Assembly: GCA_964528095.1 (NCBI GenBank)
Contig: CAZGSG010000345.1
Location: 1-6,276 of the forward strand
From: CAZGSG01 sp964528095
GTDB taxonomy: Bacteria; Bacteroidota; Bacteroidia; Chitinophagales; Chitinophagaceae
Direction of reading: 5' to 3'
DNA: 6,276 bases
Of this stretch, positions 1 through 5,476 are shown piece after piece. How positions within the stretch are numbered: position 1 is the first letter of the stretch; the number at the start of each line of letters is the position of its first letter. Under the pieces are notes generated by a model. The model did no database searches. It had not been told where the DNA came from and worked only from the letters and a program-made list of their open reading frames with translations. The position numbers and the translations under genes were made by a program.

Positions 1-174
1 ATAAATAGCTTCCAAGTCGGTAAGCTGTTTTATACAATTATCAATTAAGGATTGGCATAGTAAGAATAGCAGTCGCGTATTGTTCACTCTGACACAAATA
101 GTCTTATAAGTAAAGAATAACTTAAAGCCCGAAAAAGAAAACGCCAATAGGGATGGGTGATGAAAAGCAATTAC

Positions 175-2916
175 CTATAAAATCTCCACATAACCTTCTG
201 TTCCCTGCACACGAATCCATTGTCCATCTTTTATCAGCCTTGTAACATTCTCCACTCCAACAACTGCTGGCAAGCCATATTCACGGGCGATCACTGCACC
301 ATGCGTCATCAGTCCGCCCACCTCGGTGACCAGGCCTTTGATGGATACAAACAAAGGTGTCCAACTCGGATCAGTAAAGGCGGTGACTAATATATCGCCG
401 TCCTCCAGGTCGGCATCTTCCATCCTTAAGATAACACGTGCCCGCCCCTCTACAACTCCGGAAGAGACCGCCAGGCCTGCAATAGCTCCGGCCGGCAGAT
501 CTTCCTGTTTATACCTGCCTGTAATGATCTCGCCTTCAGAAGTGATAACGCGTGGAGGATTTAGTTTTTCATATGAGTTGTATTCTTTTTTTCGCGTGCG
601 GATAAGCTCATAGTCCAGTTTGCCGCTGCGTACGACTTCACGAAATTCGTCAAAGCCCAGGTAATAGCTATCTTCTTTTTCATGAATAATGCCGGCCTGT
701 ACCAATTGTTCGGCTTCTTTCAGTAAAGCCTGCTTATAAATAAAATAGCGATTCACCATACCATATTTTGGATACTCGCGATAACCGATGAAACGCCGGA
801 GCAGGCCGATCATTCGTTTTGTGTCCCTTGCTTTTCGTTTGCCACCTGGCAATTGTTTTAACCGGTCTAGTAATTCCTCTTCTTTTTTCAATGCGCCCTG
901 TTGTCCCTGCTCAAATTTGCGGGCGCTGGCATCCGGTTCAAAGTTCCTGATATTACTGAGGATCATGGGGACAAGCATAGCTGGCTTTTCGCTCCAACGG
1001 GTTTTCGTAATATCGATTTCACCGACACACCGCATACCATATTTGTTGAGATAAGCAAGGAACGCGTCCCGGCTTTCTTTACCGCCATTCAATTGAAGCA
1101 GTTCGTTAGAGGCGACCGACAGGTCAGTAAAGGCATCCTCTTTTACCTGTTGCAAATAGTCGATCACTTCGGGGAAGGGACGAATCACATCGGCCACTTC
1201 CAACAAAGCCAGTCCCATTTCCGAAGTAATATTGTTTGGTACGGATTGAGACAGTGTGTCAGCCGCTTTTTTTTCACCTAACCATTTCAGCATTTTTTTG
1301 TTGATCCATGATGAAGCATACAGCGCGATCCTGATCAGCTCCAAACTTTGCGGACTAAACAGGTTCTTCTTTGATTGCAGGGCATGTTCGCGTATAAAAT
1401 CAAATAAACCGGTTCCTGATTTTGATTGGATCTGTTGTTTTAATTCTTCTATAGACGTTTCACTGCTCCTGATCAGATCTGTTACGATAGCGGGGTTTTG
1501 TTCGAATGGTGCCAGGTAGGTCCAGGGCAGCACTTTTTCGATATAGCCCACCGTCTGTACTTTACTACCGGGTTTCGATCGGATAAAATTTTTTCGTCTT
1601 GCAATCGTCATCAGGGCATCCTGTATGAGCTGGTCGGAATGACCAAAAGTTGCGATTAACTTTTTTCTGCTCTCCGGCGAGGCGAGATGAGCGGTAACAT
1701 CCACAAACAATCTTCCGCCAGCTGCAGGCATGTGCGCGGAAGGCATCATCTGGAAAAAAGATAAACCCAATGGTTTCATGGCATCGGTCATCATCTGGTT
1801 ATGAGCCACAGATACAAAAACATGCTTTTCGGAATCAGTCGCTTCCATCGGCTGCGCAACAGGTATTGGGTATAAAGTGGTGATAGGGCGACTCTGCACA
1901 ATATAAAACCTATTGTCAACCATACACCATTCGATATCCTGTGGGCAACCGAAATGTTTTTCGATCTTTCTACCCACTCGTTCAAGCTGTATAATCTGTT
2001 CATTTTTCAGTGCCTGCTTTGTCTGCATGAAAGGCTCAATGGTCTCCTGGTTTGTACCGCCCTCTTTTAACGCATAAACAGCCAGTTTCTTGGTGGAGAT
2101 CTTTTTGCCGATGATCCTGCCATTATATACTTTATAGTTATCCGCATTTACCAGTCCGGAGACCATCGCTTCGCCAAGCCCGAAGCTGGCATCAATGGAA
2201 ACTATTTTCCTGTTGGAAGTAATGGGATCAGCAGTAAACAAAATACCTGCTGACTCCGGGAAGACCATCTTTTGAACAATCACCGAGATGTAAACATTGC
2301 GATGTATGTCTGCCTGATCGCCAGCGGCGTTTTGAAGACGGTAAATTACCGCCCGCTCGGTAAATAGCGATGCCCAGCACTTGCTGATATGTTGCAGAAT
2401 CGCTTCTTTTCCCATGATGTTCAAATACGTATCCTGTTGTCCTGCAAAGGAAGCTGTTGGCAGGTCTTCCGCAGTTGCGCTGGACCGTATGGCATAGGCA
2501 TTTTTTTTTATTGTTTTGCCGGAACCCTGTTTATTTATTTTCCTATGTGATAGAATAGCATCCTGCTTTATTTCTTCAAGCCTGGAGATGGCGTGGGTGA
2601 TCTCTTCCTCCATATCCAGGGGAATGCTGATCTGTTCAATAAGCCTGCGAATCTCTGCGCTAAGCGGAGTGATCTTGTTGCGATCTTCCAGCTTTAGTAG
2701 AGCTAACTTGTCAAGCAATTCGCTGATCAACGGATTTTCTCCAATGATCTTTTTAAACGCTTCAGTAGAGATGCAAAAGCCATCTGGTACCTGGATGCCT
2801 TCAATCCGGGTAAGCTCCCCCAGGTTTGCGCCTTTACCGCCAACAAGCAGAAGTTTTGTTTGATCGATCTCCTGGAAATCCAACACAACTGAATGCGTAC
2901 CGGTACTATTTGCCAT
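175..2916 (-). CDS. rph: Rifamycin (rifampin) phosphotransferase
   Basis: This cytoplasmic enzyme uses ATP and a phospho-histidine intermediate to phosphorylate rifamycins, releasing AMP and Pi. The protein has 913 residues from the ATG at 2916. The ATP-grasp region (about 1-350) shows GGKGANLGEL (K28), AIRSSATAEDLP (R144), DIEW (E329) and VQSRP (Q341, R343). A rifamycin-binding middle region (about 355-790) contains KYGMRCVGEIDITKTRW. The C-terminal swivelling domain carries the catalytic His872 in GGLMTHGAVIAREYG and ends in GTEGYVEIL. In PEP synthase the His domain is central and followed by a PEP-binding barrel; here it is terminal, so Rph is preferred. From memory, it aligns end to end with Listeria Rph (K22, R117, E297, Q309, R311, H825). 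It is longer than the usual ~867 residues, partly through a lysine-rich insert near 118-138. A TTG at 2937 would add seven residues but lies inside a palindrome, so the ATG was chosen. Activity on rifampicin itself is inferred. Confidence 0.93.
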   Translation of the reverse strand: MANSTGTHSVVLDFQEIDQTKLLLVGGKGANLGELTRIEGIQVPDGFCISTEAFKKIIGENPLISELLDKLALLKLEDRNKITPLSAEIRRLIEQISIPLDMEEEITHAISRLEEIKQDAILSHRKINKQGSGKTIKKNAYAIRSSATAEDLPTASFAGQQDTYLNIMGKEAILQHISKCWASLFTERAVIYRLQNAAGDQADIHRNVYISVIVQKMVFPESAGILFTADPITSNRKIVSIDASFGLGEAMVSGLVNADNYKVYNGRIIGKKISTKKLAVYALKEGGTNQETIEPFMQTKQALKNEQIIQLERVGRKIEKHFGCPQDIEWCMVDNRFYIVQSRPITTLYPIPVAQPMEATDSEKHVFVSVAHNQMMTDAMKPLGLSFFQMMPSAHMPAAGGRLFVDVTAHLASPESRKKLIATFGHSDQLIQDALMTIARRKNFIRSKPGSKVQTVGYIEKVLPWTYLAPFEQNPAIVTDLIRSSETSIEELKQQIQSKSGTGLFDFIREHALQSKKNLFSPQSLELIRIALYASSWINKKMLKWLGEKKAADTLSQSVPNNITSEMGLALLEVADVIRPFPEVIDYLQQVKEDAFTDLSVASNELLQLNGGKESRDAFLAYLNKYGMRCVGEIDITKTRWSEKPAMLVPMILSNIRNFEPDASARKFEQGQQGALKKEEELLDRLKQLPGGKRKARDTKRMIGLLRRFIGYREYPKYGMVNRYFIYKQALLKEAEQLVQAGIIHEKEDSYYLGFDEFREVVRSGKLDYELIRTRKKEYNSYEKLNPPRVITSEGEIITGRYKQEDLPAGAIAGLAVSSGVVEGRARVILRMEDADLEDGDILVTAFTDPSWTPLFVSIKGLVTEVGGLMTHGAVIAREYGLPAVVGVENVTRLIKDGQWIRVQGTEGYVEIL

Positions 2917-2933
2917 ATACTTTCGTTTTGTTG

Positions 2934-2960
2934 GCAATTGCCCGGGTCACGGGTAATTGC
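2934..2960. promoter_or_regulatory. 27-bp near-palindrome at the rph 5' end (operator candidate)
   Basis: Arms GCAATTGCCCG (2934-2944) and CGGGTAATTGC (2950-2960) are complementary at 10 of 11 positions around the 5-bp centre GGTCA. The site ends 17 bp before the rph ATG and lies just downstream of the possible promoter at 2970-3000, where a repressor would block initiation. In the rph mRNA the one mismatch is A-C rather than a wobble pair, which slightly favours a DNA-binding site over an RNA hairpin. It sits where the rifamycin-associated element sits before actinomycete rph genes but does not resemble that sequence. The operator role is inferred. Confidence 0.45.
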
Positions 2961-2969
2961 TGATGTCTT

Positions 2970-3000
2970 CAAAATTGATTTACACCAAAGAAATTTTCAA
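2970..3000 (-). promoter_or_regulatory. Possible Bacteroidota-type promoter of rph
   Basis: On the minus strand TTG (3000-2998) is followed after 20 bp by CAATTTTG (2977-2970). This is close to the Bacteroidota -33 TTG / -7 TAnnTTTG arrangement, with one departure (C for T) in the -7 box. Initiation would fall near 2962, giving an untranslated leader of about 45 nt that contains most of the palindrome at 2934-2960. AT-rich spacers match such loose motifs easily, so the call is tentative. Confidence 0.3.
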
Positions 3001-3017
3001 TGCCTTTGTAACAGCGT

Positions 3018-3040
3018 CAATCTTATTGTTGGTAAGATTG
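3018..3040. repeat. Perfect 8-bp inverted repeat upstream of rph
   Basis: CAATCTTA (3018-3025) and TAAGATTG (3033-3040) are perfect reverse complements separated by 7 bp. The site is about 18 bp upstream of the possible rph -33 element, a common place for a regulator site. No T-run follows on either strand, so a terminator is unlikely. Function is unknown. Confidence 0.4.
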
Positions 3041-3293
3041 CTGATTGATTAAATCGGAGCAAGAGCTAAGGTATAGACTGGTAGCGGCTCAAAACCTTTT
3101 TTATAGCTATATTTTTTTCAGGCAATATTTACTATAGGTATATACGTTAACCATGTGTTTAGTAAAATGCCATTGATGATGATTTTCCACATTGAAAACA
3201 ATTTTCCAGTTCGTACTGTTATATTTTCAAACACTATCGAGTAGTCGTTCCTTTTACATCATTGTACTAATCTTTATGATAAAACAAGTGTAG

Positions 3294-3312
3294 CAGACCC
3301 TGCTGGGACCTG
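3294..3312 (+). repeat. Outlying copy of the GACCCCG repeat
   Basis: The 19-mer starting CAGACCCTGCTGGG matches the copy at 3607-3625 in the same orientation at 18 of 19 positions (T for C at the eighth base). Read on the minus strand, CAGGTCC and GGGTCTG can pair over seven positions using two G-U wobbles. It is the leftmost member of the repeat family and lies 70 bp from the next copy. Confidence 0.6.
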
Positions 3313-3382
3313 ACCTGCTATCAGTGGTTGATGTTGGGCTGTTTATATTATCGCTGGTCTCTCAGATAACAACAAACTTCTC

Positions 3383-3617
3383 AGCGGGGTCTGGCGAATA
3401 AAGAAATTTCAAGTTATATATAGTCTTCAATAGCCGACCCCGATGTATGGTCCATTTCAACAAACAGCAATCAAAAAACGGATACGATATTAATTCCCGT
3501 TCGGTATATATTATTTAGAAACGCAAGCGTATTTTTTAAAGATGAAGCTACTTACGCATCGGGGTCGGCTATGAAGAAACTTCAGTATTGAAAGATTGCT
3601 ATTCGCCAGACCCCGCT
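3383..3617. repeat. 235-bp nested inverted-repeat element (MITE- or REPIN-like)
   Basis: The outer arms 3383-3400 and 3600-3617 are perfect 18-bp reverse complements (AGCGGGGTCTGGCGAATA on the left). Inner arms 3431-3445 and 3557-3571 are perfect 15-bp reverse complements (TAGCCGACCCCGATG on the left). Further in, AAAAAA plus TACG (3473-3486) faces CGTATTTTTT (3528-3537). The outer and inner motifs of each arm are also related to each other in inverse orientation (CGGGGTC versus GACCCCG), so each ~60-bp arm can fold as its own hairpin and the whole can form a larger cruciform. No target-site duplication or coding capacity is visible. A non-autonomous mobile element or a REP-type hairpin pair are both possible. 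Confidence 0.65.
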
Positions 3618-3709
3618 GGGACCTGGCCTGAAAGATTGCTTATTCGCCAGACCCCCGCTGTGACCTACTGCAATTGTTCGCTGGCATCCGCTGTGACCTG
3701 CTCCAATTG
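3590..3709 (-). repeat. Short degenerate tandem array, three and a half units
   Basis: On the minus strand, units begin with CAATTG or CAATCT and contain AGGTCMCAGCGG followed by a GGTCTGGCGAATA-like end. The units are 3709-3677 (33 bp, most diverged), 3676-3639 (38 bp), 3638-3599 (40 bp) and a partial unit at 3598-3590 that runs into the inverted-repeat element. In the third unit CCAGGTCCC and GGGGTCTGG form a 9-bp stem with a 3-nt loop, pairing fully only as minus-strand RNA because of two G-U pairs. The array starts 22 bp after the DUF2200 stop codon, so it may lie in that gene's 3' untranslated region. Confidence 0.6.
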
Positions 3710-3731
3710 TTGAATATGACGTTGACCTTTC

Positions 3732-4082
3732 TTATTCCCTCAATATCTTCTCCATTTTCCTTCCTTTTGCCAATTCATCAACCAACTTATCTAAATAGCG
3801 AACCTTTTGCATGAGCTTATCTTCGATCTCTTCTACACGGTATCCGCAAATCACACCGGTGATTTTTGACACATTGGGATTTAGTTGTGGTGCCTGGGCA
3901 AAAAAGGTTTCAAAATCAACCTTCTTGTCTATTTGTTTTTGCAAGGTTTTTTGATCATATCCTGTCAGCCAGCGAATGATGGTATCTAACTCTTCTTTTG
4001 TACGGCCCTTTCTTTCCGCCTTAGTAATATAATGCGGATAGACTCCTGCAAATGACATTTTGTATACTCTTGTATTATCCAT
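3732..4082 (-). CDS. DUF2200 domain-containing protein
   Basis: This small cytoplasmic protein of 116 residues belongs to the uncharacterised DUF2200 family (PF09966) and covers nearly the whole usual length. Family-typical segments are RVYKMSFAGVYPHYITKAERKGRT at residues 4-27, the IIRWLTGYD segment around 35-43, DFETFFAQAP around 56-65, ITGVICGYRVEEIEDKLMQ around 74-92 and the charged C-terminus YLDKLVDELAKGRKMEKILR. There is no signal peptide or membrane segment, and no catalytic motif I can name. The ATG at 4082 gives the family's normal N-terminus. The gene is divergent from msrA across 123 bp, and its 3' end runs directly into the repeat array. Biochemical function is unknown; nothing here links it to its neighbours. 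Confidence 0.92.
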   Translation of the reverse strand: MDNTRVYKMSFAGVYPHYITKAERKGRTKEELDTIIRWLTGYDQKTLQKQIDKKVDFETFFAQAPQLNPNVSKITGVICGYRVEEIEDKLMQKVRYLDKLVDELAKGRKMEKILRE

Positions 4083-4101
4083 TTTAGCCGTTCTTGTTTA
4101 T

Positions 4102-4109
4102 CAAAAATA
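4102..4109 (-). promoter_or_regulatory. Possible -7 box of the DUF2200 gene
   Basis: TATTTTTG on the minus strand matches the Bacteroidota -7 consensus TAnnTTTG exactly. It would start transcription roughly 12 nt before the ATG at 4082. No TTG is found at the expected distance upstream (the nearest is only 11 bp away), so support rests on one box in an AT-rich stretch. Confidence 0.3.
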
Positions 4110-4156
4110 ATTTTTTGCAGCAATCTATTGGTTATTTAACCTGAAAAATGTTTGGG

Positions 4157-4209
4157 AAGGGGAAATGAATAAAATCAACGAATTTTATAGTAAATCTGTA
4201 ATAGCATGA
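4157..4209 (+). promoter_or_regulatory. Possible 14-codon leader ORF overlapping the msrA start
   Basis: A purine-rich GAAGGGG (4156-4162) stands just before an ATG at 4165 that opens a 14-codon frame reading MNKINEFYSKSVIA. Its TGA (4207-4209) overlaps the msrA ATG (4206-4208) as ATGA, the arrangement typical of translational coupling. The msrA start itself has no Shine-Dalgarno-like sequence close by, so re-initiation from this leader is conceivable. The peptide is too short to judge by composition, and the arrangement could be chance. Confidence 0.25.
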
Positions 4210-4712
4210 GCAATACCGAAAAGGCTTATATCGCCGGAGGATGTTTTTGGGGCATGGAAGACCTGTTCCGCAAACTGCCGGGAGTGATCGATACGGAGGT
4301 AGGATACTTAGGTGGACAGAATGATCATCCAACTTATCGTCATCATCCCGGTCATGCGGAAGGATTGGAAATCACGTATGACCCGGGCAAAATAACTTTC
4401 AGGGATTTGCTGGATTTCTTTTTCAGGGTACACGATCCTACAACGATCGATCAGCAGGGAAATGATATCGGGTCAAGTTACCGATCAGCAATTTTTATAC
4501 AAAACAAGGAAGAAAAAAAGCTGGCAGAAGAGATGATCCAACTTGTAAATGACGCCAACCGCTGGCCCGGCAAAGTGGTAACCACCCTGGAGCCGTACAC
4601 AAGGTTCTGGCCCGCGGAGAAGGAACACCAGGATTATTTGGTAAAACATCCAAATGGATACACCTGTCACTTCGAAAGGTTTGACAGTTTTCTCAACAAG
4701 ACCAGCAATTAA
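4206..4712 (+). CDS. msrA: Peptide-methionine (S)-S-oxide reductase MsrA
   Basis: The enzyme reduces the S epimer of methionine sulfoxide, free or in proteins, back to methionine and is recycled by thioredoxin. It is cytoplasmic here: 168 residues with no signal peptide. The catalytic motif GGCFWGME places the nucleophile at Cys13. Other family segments are GVIDTEVGYLGG, PTYRHHPGHAEGLEITYDP, DLLDFFFRVHDPTT, RSAIF and EKEHQDYL. The only other cysteine is Cys154 in PNGYTCHF, the likely resolving cysteine; the pattern closely follows the mycobacterial MsrA type (Cys13/Cys154 there, from memory) rather than the E. coli type with its longer C-terminal tail. There is no fused MsrB domain. The ATG at 4206 gives the family's standard N-terminus. 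The gene is divergent from DUF2200, and its stop is 17 bp from the convergent SRPBCC gene. Confidence 0.96.
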   Translation: MSNTEKAYIAGGCFWGMEDLFRKLPGVIDTEVGYLGGQNDHPTYRHHPGHAEGLEITYDPGKITFRDLLDFFFRVHDPTTIDQQGNDIGSSYRSAIFIQNKEEKKLAEEMIQLVNDANRWPGKVVTTLEPYTRFWPAEKEHQDYLVKHPNGYTCHFERFDSFLNKTSN

Positions 4713-4729
4713 ATTGCGGACCATCGTAA

Positions 4730-5179
4730 TTATGCATCCGGTATCTCAGGCTCAACTAACTTAGCCAGTTTTTCCAGCGACTCCTGCCAGCCCAGATAGC
4801 ACATTTCCGCTGGTATAACAGCAGGGATTCCTTCCTGCGTAATTTTTATTTCTGTACCCGCGATGGTTTTGCGGAGCCACACAGTGGTGATCATATCCCC
4901 GGGTAGATTAGGGTCGTCAAATTTATCCGTGTATTTCAAAAACTCATTCGGTTTGAGTTCAAGGTAGGAGCCACCGAATGAGTGGCTATGCCCAGTTGAA
5001 AAGTTTTGGAATGACATCTTATAAGAACCACCCACTTCCGCATTCATTTGATGTACGGTGCATGTAAATCCATAAGGAGGCAACCAGGAAGCGATCGCGG
5101 AAGCTTCAGTAAATGCCCGGTATACTTTTTCCGGGGATGTTTTAAGAACTCTATGTAGCGAAACTGCATTGTCTGACAT
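4730..5179 (-). CDS. SRPBCC / AHSA1-domain protein
   Basis: This protein of 149 residues has the START-like helix-grip fold of the activator-of-Hsp90-ATPase-1-like family (AHSA1, PF08327). Seen in the sequence are the typical opening HRVLKTSPEKVYRAFTEASA followed by SWLPPYGFTCTVHQMNAEVGGSY (about 32-54), then KPNEFLKYTDKFDD, TTVWLRK and the C-terminal helix LGWQESLEKLAKLVEPEIP. Members bind hydrophobic ligands in a cavity; the ligand cannot be deduced. It is cytoplasmic, with no signal or membrane segment. Such proteins are often paired with an ArsR-type repressor gene, but none is next to it here. The ATG at 5179 is preceded by an AT-rich stretch and a weak AGGA about 15 bp upstream. It is convergent with msrA and separated from the next upstream gene by 297 bp, so it is probably monocistronic. 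Confidence 0.9.
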   Translation of the reverse strand: MSDNAVSLHRVLKTSPEKVYRAFTEASAIASWLPPYGFTCTVHQMNAEVGGSYKMSFQNFSTGHSHSFGGSYLELKPNEFLKYTDKFDDPNLPGDMITTVWLRKTIAGTEIKITQEGIPAVIPAEMCYLGWQESLEKLAKLVEPEIPDA

Positions 5180-5216
5180 AATAATTTATTTTGTTCCTAC
5201 TCGTCTGGCTTTTCGG

Positions 5217-5258
5217 TTACGCCCGTTTTTAGTGGTCACTGCTCCACTTACGCCGGTT
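5217..5258. repeat. Paired 11-bp direct repeat upstream of the SRPBCC gene
   Basis: TTACGCCCGTT (5217-5227) recurs as TTACGCCGGTT (5248-5258) with one mismatch, start to start 31 bp, about three helical turns. Between them AGTGG (5231-5235) faces CCACT (5244-5248). The repeats lie 38-79 bp upstream of the SRPBCC start codon. They could be a paired regulator site, but at this length they may be chance. Confidence 0.3.
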
Positions 5259-5353
5259 GTTGATCTATTACCATCGGCATAGTAAAGATGATAAAAAGAT
5301 TGAAACCAGATACAGGCTGTATAAGACTAATCCACGGGGTATTTGCGACCTTG

Positions 5354-5393
5354 GGGGAAAAGTATCCTATTCGAAATTAAAATACTTTTCCCC
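5354..5393. terminator. Perfect 12-bp inverted repeat; possible terminator hairpin
   Basis: GGGGAAAAGTAT (5354-5365) and ATACTTTTCCCC (5382-5393) are perfect reverse complements around a 16-bp AT-rich loop. The element lies 84 bp beyond the stop of the secreted-protein gene and 175 bp before the SRPBCC start, both on the minus strand, where a terminator between two transcription units would be expected. No U-tract follows the stem on either strand, so it is not a classical intrinsic terminator; a regulator site or mRNA-end stabiliser is equally possible. I saw nothing else strong in 5180-5476 besides the direct repeat at 5217-5258. Confidence 0.45.
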
Positions 5394-5476
5394 GGATCGT
5401 GCTTAGTTCATTCGTTACTTGCCCGGGTAATCCCACTGGCAATCTGAACGAATGGTAATGAGTAAGGCTGGTCTTC

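Larger units (their letters stand above)
2917..3731. other. 815-bp gene-free spacer between rph and the DUF2200 gene
   Basis: No credible protein gene is seen on either strand; the open frames are very short and match nothing I recognise. The left part (to about 3290) is AT-rich and holds the rph leader, its possible promoter and two inverted repeats. The right part (3294-3709) is dominated by copies of a GACCCCG-centred repeat in alternating orientation, listed separately. Both flanking genes are on the minus strand, so the spacer is upstream of rph and downstream of the DUF2200 gene. No transposase, integrase or tRNA-like structure was found. Confidence 0.7.

Noticed and set aside
1..174. 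Gene fragment or rph terminator at the left edge
   Set aside because: A plus-strand frame open from the edge to a TAA at 46-48 could be the end of a gene but is only 15 codons. The stretch 124-150 is pyrimidine-rich on the rph strand but forms no convincing stem, so neither is called.
326..2863. Several open frames on the plus strand opposite rph (326-613, 788-1054, 901-1281, 1256-1519, 2516-2863)
   Set aside because: They are antisense shadows of a well-conserved gene, with no recognisable domains and compositions typical of reversed coding sequence.
175..2916. PEP synthase (PpsA) or pyruvate phosphate dikinase
   Set aside because: The phospho-histidine domain is at the C-terminus and there is no PEP-binding barrel after it; the middle region matches Rph.
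2917..2937. TTG start for rph at 2937, seven codons upstream of the ATG
   Set aside because: It lies inside the palindrome arm, the added residues are not part of the family N-terminus, and the ATG at 2916 fits better.
3590..3711. CRISPR-like array of short repeats
   Set aside because: Units are contiguous and diverged, with no unique spacers of constant length and no cas genes; tandem or palindromic repeats explain it better.
4705..4717. GCAATT/AATTGC palindrome at the msrA stop as a bidirectional terminator
   Set aside because: The centre is a single base, leaving at most a 4-bp stem once a loop is allowed, with no U-tract.
5419..5428. TTGCCCGGGT shared between the rph palindrome (2938-2947) and the 5419-5428 spacer
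   Set aside because: A 10-base match is expected by chance in a window of this size, and the second copy lacks the palindromic partner.
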